This document shows, piece by piece, positions 9,389 through 18,323 of a stretch of 52,817 bases of DNA. The notes beneath the pieces are model-generated. The model worked only from the letters and a program-made list of their open reading frames with translations. It had not been told where the DNA came from and did no database searches. Location of the stretch: the NCBI GenBank assembly GCA_012960925.1, contig DUAG01000076.1:1-52817 (forward strand). The letters run 5' to 3'. This DNA comes from Candidatus Manganitrophaceae bacterium. Its GTDB lineage: Bacteria > Nitrospirota > Nitrospiria > SBBL01 > JAADHI01. Made by a program: the position numbers and the translations under genes. Each line of letters opens with the position of its first letter. Positions within the stretch are counted from its first letter, which is position 1.

Positions 9389-11584
9389 TTAGAGAGGTTG
9401 TTCCTCTCTTCTGATCAGGATCTCTCTCGGTTTTGCCCCTACGGCCGGACCGATCAGCCCATCTTCTTCCATCATCTCGATGATGCGTGCAGCCCTGGGG
9501 TATCCCACTCTCATCCTCCTCTGAATAAAAGAGGCCGACGCGTGTCCTGTCCCAATGACCAGCTCTCGTGCCCGCTCATAAAACTCGTCCCTGTCGTCCT
9601 CCGTGGCGAGATCTCCTGAAGACACGGGAGCCGTAAAGGCAGAATCGTAAAGGGGTGAACTCTGCTCCTTAATGAATCCAACAACTCGCTTCACTTCTTC
9701 TTCGGAAACGTAGGAACCATGCACCCTGACTATCTTTCCTGTTCCCGCCGAGAGATAGAGCATATCTCCTTTCCCGAGCAACTGCTCAGCGCCGTTTGCA
9801 TCAAGAATGGTCCGCGAATCGGTCTTTGACGAGACACAAAACGCGATTCGCGCCGGAAAGTTGGCCTTGATCAATCCTGTTAAGACATCTACAGAAGGAC
9901 GCTGGGTTGCCAATATCAAGTGAATTCCGGCAGCACGGGCCATCTGGGCGAGCCGGGCGATTGAATCTTCAACATCCCGTGGAGCCACCATCATGAGATC
10001 CGCAAGTTCATCGATAAGAATAACAATATAAGGCAATGGACTCTCCTCGACGGCCGATCCTTCATCGTCTGTTTCCAACATGGACCGCCCTTTTTTCTTC
10101 TTGTCCTTGAGAAGACGTTTATTATATGCGTCGATATTCCGAACCCCCTTCCCAGCAAGGAGCTGATAACGGCGCTGCATTTCAACCACCATCCGCTTGA
10201 GCGCATCAGAAGCGGCCTTCGGGCGGACGATCACCGGCGTCACCAAATGAGGAATCCCGTCGTAAAGTGAAAACTCAAGCATTTTCGGATCGATCATGAT
10301 CATCTTGACCTCTGCCGGCGTCGCAGAAAAGAGGATTGAAAGAACCATACTGTTTAATCCAACACTCTTTCCGGACCCGGTTGAACCCGCAATCAAAAGA
10401 TGCGGCATGGCTGCCAGATCGGTTGCCAGGGGGTTTCCAAAGATGTCCTTCCCCAGTGCAAGCCGAAGTTTGGATTGAATCCGGTTAAATGAGGGAGATG
10501 CAAAGACCTCTTTTAAACCAACCTCTTCTCTTTTATAGTTTGGGATCTCAATGCCGACAGCGGCTTTTCCAGGGAGAGGGGCAACGATTCGGACATGAAG
10601 CGCCCGCATGGCCAGGGCCAAATCGTCACTCAGGTTTATAATTCGATTCAGCTTTACCCCAGGTGCCGGTTCAAATTCAAACATCGTAATCACCGGCCCG
10701 GGATGAACTTGTGAGACCCGTCCCTCCACATCAAAATCGCGTAACTTCCTTTCCAGGATCTGAGACTGAACGATCAACTCTTCCTTAGATCTTGCGTTGG
10801 GAAGTCGGGAGGAATCGGAGAGAAGAGAAAGCGGAGGGAGACGATAGTCTCCTGCATCCTCACTCACAAAGGTAAAGGTCTCCTGCTTTGGGGGCACCGC
10901 AATACGAGGCGGCGGATTGGCAATAGCCGGTCCCTCCTCCCGATTATTCTCACGTTCTCCATTCTGGATGGAGGGAGATCGTCGACCCCTTTTCTTTTCG
11001 GATGGGGACGCCGAGACCAGGCCCAGTTGCCTGATCACTTGCAGGCCGGTAATGAACCGATTCAGCACCTTCTGAGGGGAAAAGGAAAAGAGAAGGATTC
11101 CCCCCATCAGAAACAAGGAAAACAAGAGGACTGCGGTTCCAAATGAAGCAAAATAATCCAGGAGAAATTGCGACAGGAAACGGCCGAAAATACCTCCTTT
11201 TTGATCGAGAGAAACCAGTCGGGAAAAACCAAGCCATTCCAGGTGTGCCAAAGCGGACAGGGTAATCACCCAGAGAAATCCCCCCACAATAATCTTTTTA
11301 TGGAAAAATCCTTCGCGCTTCTGAAAGAAGCGAACACCCAAGGCGGTCAAAAACAACGGGAAAAAATAGGAACCGACCCCGAACAACTGAAAAAACAGGG
11401 CGGAAAGGTGAGCACCCACCTTGCCAACTGCATTTTGAACAATCGATGTGGATGAGATTGAGAGAAATGAGGGGTCTTCTGAATGATAGGTCAGAAGGCT
11501 CACGCCAATAAGAAGTCCAAGGACAACAAGGAGCGTTCCCGCGACTTCATTCATATAGTCAAAGTCGGTGTCTTTTGAGGCCAT
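9389..11584 (-). CDS. ftsK: DNA translocase FtsK/SpoIIIE
   Basis: FtsK is a division-site DNA pump that clears and aligns the chromosome terminus. The protein of about 731 residues has four N-terminal membrane helices (to about residue 175), a short linker, and the alpha/beta motor with Walker A GSTGSGKS near 400 and Walker B IVILIDELADLM near 530. The ATQRPSVDVLTGLI segment follows. The C-terminal winged-helix gamma domain (SASFIQRRMRVGYPRAARI) reads orientation sequences on DNA. The linker is short compared with the E. coli protein. An alternative GTG start exists at 11605. I prefer ATG 11584 just before the first helix, but neither has a strong ribosome binding site. Confidence 0.96.
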   Translation of the reverse strand: MASKDTDFDYMNEVAGTLLVVLGLLIGVSLLTYHSEDPSFLSISSTSIVQNAVGKVGAHLSALFFQLFGVGSYFFPLFLTALGVRFFQKREGFFHKKIIVGGFLWVITLSALAHLEWLGFSRLVSLDQKGGIFGRFLSQFLLDYFASFGTAVLLFSLFLMGGILLFSFSPQKVLNRFITGLQVIRQLGLVSASPSEKKRGRRSPSIQNGERENNREEGPAIANPPPRIAVPPKQETFTFVSEDAGDYRLPPLSLLSDSSRLPNARSKEELIVQSQILERKLRDFDVEGRVSQVHPGPVITMFEFEPAPGVKLNRIINLSDDLALAMRALHVRIVAPLPGKAAVGIEIPNYKREEVGLKEVFASPSFNRIQSKLRLALGKDIFGNPLATDLAAMPHLLIAGSTGSGKSVGLNSMVLSILFSATPAEVKMIMIDPKMLEFSLYDGIPHLVTPVIVRPKAASDALKRMVVEMQRRYQLLAGKGVRNIDAYNKRLLKDKKKKGRSMLETDDEGSAVEESPLPYIVILIDELADLMMVAPRDVEDSIARLAQMARAAGIHLILATQRPSVDVLTGLIKANFPARIAFCVSSKTDSRTILDANGAEQLLGKGDMLYLSAGTGKIVRVHGSYVSEEEVKRVVGFIKEQSSPLYDSAFTAPVSSGDLATEDDRDEFYERARELVIGTGHASASFIQRRMRVGYPRAARIIEMMEEDGLIGPAVGAKPREILIRREEQPL

Positions 11585-11679
11585 AAACCCAATCTCACGA
11601 TCCACAAAAATGAATTAAATTTATCACAGATCGATCCTATAATCAAACAAGTTGACCTTGTCAGAAGTCCTGGTAAGAA

Positions 11680-11800
11680 CACCGGCTGAAATCGGCAAGT
11701 CGTCTAAAAGACAAGGCCAGAGGACATAAGGACGATCGAGACATCCTCCCTGTATGTTGAGGAGCCCTTATGTTCGATAACGCAGTATTGCAGGCGGATG
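11680..11800. repeat. Structured intergenic repeat, copy A
   Basis: This segment between rsmA and ftsK resembles one near 20250-20340. Both contain CAAGTC, then AAGGCCAGAGG, then a long hairpin, then ATAACGC. Here the hairpin arms are GACATAAGG (about 11728-11736) and CCTTATGTT (about 11768-11776). In copy B the arms are different but still pair, which suggests selection on base pairing or a palindromic mobile repeat. No known riboswitch family was recognised. It lies upstream of ftsK on the minus strand, so it could sit in the ftsK leader. Confidence 0.5.
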
Positions 11801-11825
11801 GGTCTCGCGCCAGCCATCGGCGGTT

Positions 11826-12641
11826 TCAGATGAGGCGGCTGATTTCTTTGGCCATCGCCACAAACTCTGACAAAGTGAAGGTTTCCCCTCTTCTCCCTGG
11901 ATCAAGACCTATTTTTTCAAGGGAACACAGAACGATCTCTTTTGAAAACCCGCTTTCAACCAGAGAATTTACAACCCTTTTTCTTCGGTAGGCGAAGGCC
12001 CCTTTCACCACTTTCAGGAAGAGAGTCTCGTCCTGAACAGGCATCCGGCCCTCAGACCGGGGTGTAAGGAGAATGACGGTCGAATGAACCCTCGGACGGG
12101 GCCGAAAACAGCCAGGCGGAACATCAAATGCGGCACGAACATCCGCACAATATTGAACGGTAACCGTCAGTGCTCCATAACTTTTTGTTCCAACCTGGGC
12201 GGCCAACCTGTCGGCTACTTCGCGTTGGAGCATCAGGATCATCATTCTTATCTGTCGATGTTCTTCAAGAAGACGGAACAGAATCGGGGTTGAAAGGTTG
12301 TAGGGAAGGTTCGCTACAACCTTATAAGTCCCTTGAATTGCTTCATAAGGATATCGAAGGGCATCTCCCAGGACAAGGTCAAAATTCGGCGTTTCGACGG
12401 AGGGCATCTCCCTTTTCAGGCGCTCAACCAGGTGAGGATCAATTTCGATCGCGGTCACAAGGGCCCTTCTTTCGAGCAATCCCCGGGTCAGCATCCCTCG
12501 TCCAGGACCGATTTCGATGACCTTCTCCCCCTGTTTTATCTCTGCCAGGTCGAGAATCTTTCTCTGAATATTGAAATCAATCAGAAAGTTCTGTCCCCAT
12601 GATTTTCTGGGGCGGGTAAAGGTATTTGGTGCGGTCTTCAT
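11826..12641 (-). CDS. rsmA: 16S rRNA dimethyladenosine transferase
   Basis: RsmA (KsgA) uses S-adenosylmethionine to dimethylate two adjacent adenosines in helix 45 of 16S rRNA late in small-subunit assembly. The 271-residue protein shows the entry motif RKSWGQNFLID near 12, the SAM-binding EIGPGRGMLT near 44, and the catalytic motif NLPYN near 112. It also shows the C-terminal rRNA-contact region with RKRVVNSL. Its start lies 7 bp after the pdxA stop, so pdxA-rsmA is probably one transcript, an order also seen in E. coli and relatives. Confidence 0.97.
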   Translation of the reverse strand: MKTAPNTFTRPRKSWGQNFLIDFNIQRKILDLAEIKQGEKVIEIGPGRGMLTRGLLERRALVTAIEIDPHLVERLKREMPSVETPNFDLVLGDALRYPYEAIQGTYKVVANLPYNLSTPILFRLLEEHRQIRMMILMLQREVADRLAAQVGTKSYGALTVTVQYCADVRAAFDVPPGCFRPRPRVHSTVILLTPRSEGRMPVQDETLFLKVVKGAFAYRRKRVVNSLVESGFSKEIVLCSLEKIGLDPGRRGETFTLSEFVAMAKEISRLI

Positions 12642-12648
12642 GTTGATA

Positions 12649-13704
12649 TCAATCTATACGCCCTTGGGCTGACCGCCTTAGAAATCCAGCCCGATGACGA
12701 GCCATCTGAACGGCCAGTCGGACGGCTTCCTGAAGGCTCCCTGCATCCGCCACCCCCTGGCCGGCAATATCGTAAGCAGTGCCATGATCTACAGAAGACC
12801 GGACAAAGGGTAGACCTACCGTCACGTTCACCGCAGAGCCAAAAGCAAGAAGTTTGATTGGAATCAAGGCCTGATCATGGTAAAGGGCGACCGCAGCATC
12901 GAAGCGCCCCTGCTTCAGTTGATAAAAAAGAGTGTCTGCCGGGTAGGGGCCACTTACCCCGATTCCATCCGCCTGGGCCATTTCTATCGCGGGGAGGACC
13001 TCTCGTTTTTCTTCATCTCCAAAAATGCCTCTCTCCCCGGCATGCGGATTCAAAGCCGCGACGGCGAGTCGCGGCTCCTGACAGCCGAAATCTCTTTCTA
13101 GGCTTGCCGCAGTCAGACGAATCGCATCATAGATGCGTTCCTTCTTGATCTGTCCGATCATTTCTTTTAATGAAAGATGAATCGTCGTCAACAGGATCCG
13201 CAACCCGCCCCCGACCATCATCATTCCGAAGGCGTCTGTCTTCGCCATATCTGCAAAAAACTCGGTGTGACCCGGAAAGGAAAAACCAATCCTCTGCATC
13301 TGCTCCTTGTGAATCGGACCCGTCGCGATCCCGTCAATCTCACTCCGTAGTGCCATCCGGGCCGCCAAGATGATCGCGCTGAGCGCCATGGAAGCGGCCG
13401 CCGGATGGGGATTCCCGTACTGGAACGGGAAGGGGCCTAATTCCTGAGCAAGATCAAGAATATCCAGCATCCCCGCCTCAAAGCGTCCATCTTTAAGGTC
13501 TTTTATCGAGCAAACATCAAGCGACGGAGCAAAATGAGAAGCGGCTTGCATCATCCAGTCGGCATTTCCGATAACAAAGGGACGGCATGTGTCATAAATC
13601 TTTTTGTCCAGCAAGCCTTTTACGATCACTTCAGGTCCGATCCCGCAGGGATCTCCCATGGTGATCGCGATGATCGGCTTATCAATCTCGTTCATTATTC
13701 CCAA
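12649..13704 (-). CDS. pdxA: 4-hydroxythreonine-4-phosphate dehydrogenase
   Basis: PdxA catalyses NAD(P)-dependent oxidation of 4-hydroxy-L-threonine phosphate in the DXP-dependent pyridoxal phosphate pathway. The 351-residue protein carries TMGDPCGIGPEV near residue 15, GHTEFFADM near 145, NPHAGERGIFGDEE near 220, and the metal-binding histidines typical of the family. The start is TTG at 13704, decided by AGGAGG at 13713-13718 eight bases upstream. The ATG three codons later is too far from it. It is transcribed divergently from the ABC importer. Confidence 0.96.
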   Translation of the reverse strand: MGIMNEIDKPIIAITMGDPCGIGPEVIVKGLLDKKIYDTCRPFVIGNADWMMQAASHFAPSLDVCSIKDLKDGRFEAGMLDILDLAQELGPFPFQYGNPHPAAASMALSAIILAARMALRSEIDGIATGPIHKEQMQRIGFSFPGHTEFFADMAKTDAFGMMMVGGGLRILLTTIHLSLKEMIGQIKKERIYDAIRLTAASLERDFGCQEPRLAVAALNPHAGERGIFGDEEKREVLPAIEMAQADGIGVSGPYPADTLFYQLKQGRFDAAVALYHDQALIPIKLLAFGSAVNVTVGLPFVRSSVDHGTAYDIAGQGVADAGSLQEAVRLAVQMARHRAGFLRRSAQGRID

Positions 13705-13879
13705 AAACTGTTCCTCCTGATTATCTTAAAATTGTATACCTGTGTCTGGATCTTATCATTCCTCGAAAAGTGATGTCAAAAATGTCTAAACCGAACAGGC
13801 ATCATCGGAACATCTGAATACGTTTTGGGTCCTGTCACCTCGTTTGAACTTATTTATTTATTCTGCTAGGGTCTTTCAA

Positions 13880-15601
13880 ATGAAGAAACAACTCAAGAAA
13901 GAAATCATTCGCAAGACAGCGTTTGGCATGGGCATCCTGATCCTCTCCGGGCTTCTCTACGCGCTGAGTCAACAGATCGCGTTTCCGGAAAACGAGGTCA
14001 CCCTGGATACGACGATCTCGCAACTCCCCTATTACGCAAGTTATTCCCTCCTGAGAATGTCGGTTGCCTACCTTATCTCCTTCGTTTTCTCAATCATCTA
14101 TGGGTATATTGCCGCAACTGTTCAAAAGGCCGAAGGGCCGATGATCGCGGTGCTGGATCTTCTTCAGTCTATTCCAATCCTGGGATTTTTTCCCGTCGCG
14201 GTCTTATTTTTCATCAACCTGTTCCAGGGAAGTCGATGGGGCATTGAAGCAGCCAGCATCTTTTTAATATTCACATCAATGTCCTGGAACATGGCCTTCA
14301 GCGTTTACGAATCACTCAAGACCCTGCCTAAAGATCTGGCCGAGGCCTCTGACGCCTTCTGTGTCCGCGGCTGGCTTCGATTCAGGAAAAATATCTTTCC
14401 AATCTGCATCCCGAAACTGGTCTACAGCAGTATGCTTTCCTGGTCCGGGGGCTGGTATTTCTTAATCGCCGCAGAAATTATCGCCATCGGCCCGGTGAAA
14501 CATCGCCTCCCCGGATTAGGGAGTTTTCTGATTCAATCGACCGAAACGGGTCAACTCATCCGAACCTGTTCCGGATTAGCTGTTCTTATTCTCATTATTG
14601 TCTTCTTCCACCTCTTTATCTGGAAACCGCTTTCGGTCTGGAGCGAGAAGTTCCGCTATGAATCTTCCTCATCTACCACCCCTTCCGCTTCCTTTGTCCT
14701 GCAATGGTACCGGAAACTCCTCTCCCTGAAGCTCTTTTCCTCGACACGGATCGCGCAACAACCCCACCCCTTACCAGGGCATCCCAAACCTTCTCCTCAA
14801 CACAAAAAGCCCCCGATTTCAACCACGGGCGGTAAAATCGGCCTCATCGCTCTAAAAGGAATCGGAATTCTTGCTGTCGGCCTGATCTCCTACGGTGTTG
14901 GAAAGAGTGTCCTTTTGCTCATCGAGGGACTCACGCCCCCGTTTCCCCCGGAAGTGGGCATGATCCCAATGGCCATCCTTGCTTCATTCCTCAGGCTGAC
15001 CATCGCTTACATTATCGCCCTGGCATGGACCCTGCCCGCCGCGATCTGGGTGGGAGAAAATCCCCGAGCCTTTCGCATATTTACTCCGTTGGCTGAGATT
15101 GGCGCCGCCATCCCCGCCCCCGCGCTCTTCCCTTTCTTCATCTTCTTCGCCATCAATACTTTTGGAGGAATGAACGGGGCCGCAATCCTCTTGATCTTAA
15201 CAGGAATGCAATGGTACCTTTTCTTCAACCTGATCGGCGGCGTTCGGAGTATTCCCGGCGATCTTAAAGAGGCTGCAAGGTCCTTCGGACTGACGAAATG
15301 GCAGTACTGGAAGCGGCTTTATCTCCCGGCCGTTTTCCCTTCTCTGATCACCGGGAGTATTACGGCCTGGGGAGGCGGGTGGAACGCCCTTATTGTCTCA
15401 GAATATATCGTCTACCAACAAAAGACCTATTCCGTTATCGGCATCGGCGCGATGCTCGACCGTGCCATCTACGAGGCCGGAGACACTCGCATGATTCTCT
15501 TTACACTTCTGGCCATGATCATCACGATTGCATTATTAAATCGTTTATTCTGGAGAAGGCTTTATCTTTACGCCATAACGCGCTATAAATTTGAGTATTG
15601 A
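13880..15601 (+). CDS. ABC importer permease, two fused domains
   Basis: A protein of about 573 residues made of two tandem binding-protein-dependent transport permease domains (about 1-260 and 310-570), joined by a Pro/His-rich linker. Each half has the EAA loop for ATPase contact: LPKDLAEASDAFCVRG in the first and IPGDLKEAARSFGLTK in the second. This layout is typical of double permeases of the NitT/TauT (nitrate, sulfonate, bicarbonate) group. The two halves would form the whole channel with two copies of the downstream ATPase. ATG 13880 with AGGG eight bases upstream is chosen over the TTG at 13844. No periplasmic binding protein is encoded nearby, so the substrate cannot be assigned. Confidence 0.9.
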   Translation: MKKQLKKEIIRKTAFGMGILILSGLLYALSQQIAFPENEVTLDTTISQLPYYASYSLLRMSVAYLISFVFSIIYGYIAATVQKAEGPMIAVLDLLQSIPILGFFPVAVLFFINLFQGSRWGIEAASIFLIFTSMSWNMAFSVYESLKTLPKDLAEASDAFCVRGWLRFRKNIFPICIPKLVYSSMLSWSGGWYFLIAAEIIAIGPVKHRLPGLGSFLIQSTETGQLIRTCSGLAVLILIIVFFHLFIWKPLSVWSEKFRYESSSSTTPSASFVLQWYRKLLSLKLFSSTRIAQQPHPLPGHPKPSPQHKKPPISTTGGKIGLIALKGIGILAVGLISYGVGKSVLLLIEGLTPPFPPEVGMIPMAILASFLRLTIAYIIALAWTLPAAIWVGENPRAFRIFTPLAEIGAAIPAPALFPFFIFFAINTFGGMNGAAILLILTGMQWYLFFNLIGGVRSIPGDLKEAARSFGLTKWQYWKRLYLPAVFPSLITGSITAWGGGWNALIVSEYIVYQQKTYSVIGIGAMLDRAIYEAGDTRMILFTLLAMIITIALLNRLFWRRLYLYAITRYKFEY

Positions 15602-15678
15602 GTCGCACATGCCCCTTCGAGACGGACCCGGGAGCGCGCTGCAAATATTGTTTCAGGATAGGATTGGATCAATCATCA

Positions 15679-16428
15679 ATGGATCTTCTGGAGATTCAAA
15701 AAGTTTTCAAATCTTTTCGCCAGGACCGCGTCTTAATGCCGGTTCTCAAAGAGATCTCTTTTCGCATCCAAGAGGGGGAGTTTATCGCCCTGGTCGGTCC
15801 GTCCGGTTGCGGGAAAAGCACCCTGCTTCGCCTTTTAACAGGTCTGATTTCGCCAACAGATGGAGACATCCGCTACAAAGGGAAGACGTTGGACTCCGTG
15901 AATCTGGAATCCGCCATGGTTTTTCAGTCATTCGGACTCTTTCCATGGTTGAGCGTCCAGGAAAATATAGAACTCGGTCTTGAGGCCCGCGGACTTTCAG
16001 AAAGCGCTCGAAGAGAACGGGCGATCCACTTTATAGACAAAGTCGGTCTGGACGGTTTTGAAGAGGCCTATCCCCGGGAACTGTCGGGCGGAATGAAACA
16101 ACGGGTCGGATTGGCGCGGGCTTTGGCAGTCGAGCCAAAACTTCTCTGTATGGACGAACCTTTCTCCGCCCTCGATGCCTTGACTTCTTTGACCCTGCGC
16201 GAAGAGGTTCTGATGTTGTGGGAGGATAAGTCTATGGCAGTGAATACCATTATTATGGTGACTCATATCATTGAAGAGGCCGTCCTGATGGCGGACCGGG
16301 TTCTGGTTCTTTCGCCTCATCCCGGGACATTGCTTGCCGACATTCCGATTAAGCTTGCCCGGCCTCGCGACAAGAACGACGCAGCGGTCAATGAATTAAC
16401 GGATCGTATCTTTTCCCTGATGGCGTAG
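15679..16428 (+). CDS. NitT/TauT-type ABC transporter ATPase
   Basis: A 249-residue ABC ATPase with Walker A GPSGCGKST near 40, Q-loop VFQSFGLFPW near 83, signature LSGGMKQRVGLARAL near 136, Walker B LLCMDEPFSALDALT near 155 and H-loop MVTHIIEEAV. It powers the double permease just upstream. The reading frame extends back to a TTG at 15598 that overlaps the permease stop (TTGA). ATG 15679 is where the conserved family sequence begins and is therefore chosen. The C-terminal AAA-associated domain often fused to this ATPase type is encoded separately by the next gene. Confidence 0.92.
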   Translation: MDLLEIQKVFKSFRQDRVLMPVLKEISFRIQEGEFIALVGPSGCGKSTLLRLLTGLISPTDGDIRYKGKTLDSVNLESAMVFQSFGLFPWLSVQENIELGLEARGLSESARRERAIHFIDKVGLDGFEEAYPRELSGGMKQRVGLARALAVEPKLLCMDEPFSALDALTSLTLREEVLMLWEDKSMAVNTIIMVTHIIEEAVLMADRVLVLSPHPGTLLADIPIKLARPRDKNDAAVNELTDRIFSLMA

Positions 16429-16469
16429 CATAATATCGGTTATTTACTTATTATTACATAGGAGCATCC

Positions 16470-16967
16470 ATGCAAATTGAACCTCTACCTGAAGTTTCTG
16501 CAAGCGAAGTCATCGGATTACTGGAATATCTGGATGACGAACACGGCAGGGAAGACATCTATAAGCTGGCGGAGGCCATTCAGTACGAATCGGGAGAACT
16601 GCTTTCCATTATTAAAATGGCCGAGATGCTCGGTTTTGCTGAGACCCCGGGAGGCGATGTTGTCATTCTTGATCTTGGGAAAAAACTGATCAAAAGCAAA
16701 ATAGGCCAGCGTAAGCTGATGATTCGAGATCAACTCAAAAACTTGGAACTCATACAGCGTCTCGTGAACGCTTTACAAAAATCCACAGAGGGTCGATTGG
16801 ATCGGGAATCAACCTTGGAGGAGCTTTCACGTTTCCTTCCTCATGAAAACATCGAGGGACTCTTTAAAACAATCGTCAATTGGGGAAGATACGCCGAACT
16901 CCTCGGATACAACGACGACACCCAGACACTCTACCTGGACGAAGAATCCTTCCCTTCCTGCGCATAA
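16470..16967 (+). CDS. Stand-alone AAA-associated C-terminal domain
   Basis: A soluble protein of 165 residues similar to the AAA_assoc_C domain that is normally fused behind NitT/TauT ABC ATPases. Typical features are the N-terminal helix EVIGLLEYLDDEHGREDIY, a winged-helix-like region (LSIIKMAEMLGFAETPGG), and C-terminal NWGRYAELLGYNDD. It starts 42 bp after the ATPase with AGGAG nine bases before the ATG, so it belongs to the same operon. It probably modulates the ATPase in trans. A weak hairpin AACCCT/AGGGTT at 16971-16987 follows the stop and may slow polymerase. Confidence 0.85.
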   Translation: MQIEPLPEVSASEVIGLLEYLDDEHGREDIYKLAEAIQYESGELLSIIKMAEMLGFAETPGGDVVILDLGKKLIKSKIGQRKLMIRDQLKNLELIQRLVNALQKSTEGRLDRESTLEELSRFLPHENIEGLFKTIVNWGRYAELLGYNDDTQTLYLDEESFPSCA

Positions 16968-17083
16968 CATAACCCTTGAGCAGGGTTGTTCAAAACGACA
17001 TCCATAATGAAAAGAAACAAAATGGCCGACTCTCCTGTCTCTTCCACCACGTTCAGCGAATCGCCGCTATAATACAATAGCAG

Positions 17084-17506
17084 TCACTTCACCAGAATAG
17101 TGACTGCTCCAGATGCCAAAGGTGGATCGAAAGGGATATGAGATTTATCCCCAAAGACAAGTTGAAGAGTATGTGTTCCGGGTGACAATTCGAGGGCGAT
17201 TTCTGTCTGACCTTTGCCGAAGTGTTTGTGATGCTTATCTGAAGGGATCGGTTTGTCCAAAGGAGGAAACCGTTTTGCATCGATAAGCAAGTGATGATGG
17301 CCCGTGTTTTTCATGTCCACTCCTGCCGGAGCGACGCCCATCCCTTGCAAACCAAATTTTACGATGACCGGATTACGAACCCCCTCCCCATCCGCAGGAG
17401 AGATGATATATACCAGTGCACCCTCCGGAGACGGTGTGCGTGCATGCGTAATGAATGGAAAAATAAGAATGAATATCGCCAAGATCAAAAACCCCTTCTT
17501 CATCAT
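17084..17506 (-). CDS. DUF4399 periplasmic protein
   Basis: A 140-residue protein with a signal peptide (GFLILAIFILIFPFITHA). The mature part has the DUF4399 pattern: VKFGLQGMGVAPAG near 50-63, then NTGHHHLLID near 66-75, and LSPGTHTLQLVFGD near 105-118. The histidine cluster suggests metal contact, but no function is established. AGGAGG at 17512-17517 supports ATG 17506; the ATG next to it is an alternative. The MITE copy at 17526 sits only eight bases beyond this ribosome binding site, so any promoter must lie within or beyond the element. Confidence 0.85.
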   Translation of the reverse strand: MMKKGFLILAIFILIFPFITHARTPSPEGALVYIISPADGEGVRNPVIVKFGLQGMGVAPAGVDMKNTGHHHLLIDAKRFPPLDKPIPSDKHHKHFGKGQTEIALELSPGTHTLQLVFGDKSHIPFDPPLASGAVTILVK

Positions 17507-17525
17507 GATTACCTCCTTTACCTTA

Positions 17526-17702
17526 GGAAAGGTCTGAACAAGTCATGAATTGTTTTTTCCGGGCAAAAATGTCCCGCTTCTGCGTTGCAAATCTTGAAAA
17601 TAGCCGGCTATGGCTTCGCGAGAACGATCCTCTTCAATTTCCGCCTTGGATCGAAATTTTTTATCCTCTTAAAAACTCAAGCCAGGCTTAATCAGAGCTT
17701 CC
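17526..17702 (+). mobile_element. MITE copy 1 (177 bp)
   Basis: First and most diverged of five related elements. It starts GGAAAGGTCTGAACAAGTC and ends GCTTAATCAGAGCTTCC, an imperfect terminal inverted repeat. It is flanked by TTA on both sides (17523-17525 and 17703-17705). It contains the 17 bp segment GGCTTCGCGAGAACGAT found in copies 2 and 4 but not in 3 and 5. No transposase is encoded. It lies directly upstream of the DUF4399 ribosome binding site. Confidence 0.85.
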
Positions 17703-18323
17703 TTAGAAGTTTCCTTTACCATTCTTCTGTCATCCCGAACAAGGTTCTGAAAAACCCCGCCCGAGGAGCATGGAGCCTGAGCTCGCTAGATGCGCTTATA
17801 GATGAGAGAGTCTCATTGTATAACTCAATCGATTTCAGGGTCAAGCCTCTGTCCCGTACCAAGAAAGAGATGAACCCCAAAACATAACAATGCGTGTTCT
17901 CCTGCGGGCCGGTTTGGCGAGCAAATAAATCGAGGAATTTCCTGATCTTCACGCCATAATTCATTGATTAATATCAACTTGTTGAGAAGGTCATGGTAAA
18001 TTCAATAAATTAGAGAGTTTTAATGTTCATTTTTACTGTAATGATCTGATATCATTGATCTAATAATTCATTTATACCCTCAGAATACTCTATTTATTTA
18101 TCCACAATTCCTGTGGATACATTGTGGATACACCCTTTTGATCCCCACTTTCCTCTTATCATTCAGGCCAATCAACACATTGCCCAAATAATGATCATTG
18201 GGACCTTCTTCATCTCTATACAAGATATAGTGTCAAGAAAAAAACGGAAGAAACGGAGAACAAATCTGTTGTTGACTGGAAGCCTAAAATCGTTAATATT
18301 GATCACAGATCTGAGGTCACCCT
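17703..18323. other. 620 bp AT-rich gap before spmA/spmB
   Basis: No convincing gene is present. A minus-strand frame of 82 codons (17716-17964) has no recognisable similarity and no good ribosome binding site, so I do not call it. From about 17960 the DNA is strongly AT-rich and carries several GATC sites, followed by three DnaA-box-like nonamers at 18098-18131. GAGG at 18313-18316 is the ribosome binding site of the next gene. Confidence 0.5.
18098..18131. promoter_or_regulatory. Cluster of three DnaA-box-like sites
   Basis: TTATCCACA at 18098-18106 is a perfect E. coli-type DnaA box. TGTGGATAC at 18112-18120 and 18123-18131 are two one-mismatch boxes on the opposite strand, eleven bases (one helical turn) apart. 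The first two also form an inverted repeat TATCCACA/TGTGGATA. An AT-rich stretch lies just upstream. This may be a DnaA-binding region (origin or DnaA-titrating/regulatory site), or an operator for another factor. No dnaA, dnaN, parA or gyrB gene is nearby to support an origin. Confidence 0.45.

Noticed and set aside
11680..11800. Possible c-di-GMP or other known riboswitch in repeat copy A
   Set aside because: I compared it from memory with GEMM and several other classes and the conserved core bases are not present; only the hairpin layout is supported.
16971..16987. Rho-independent terminator after the AAA-associated domain gene
   Set aside because: The stem has only six base pairs and no T-run follows, so it is mentioned but not called.
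17716..17964. Minus-strand frame of 82 codons in the gap before the SpmA/SpmB gene
   Set aside because: No recognisable domain, no ribosome binding site, and it overlaps DNA that looks degenerate next to a MITE.
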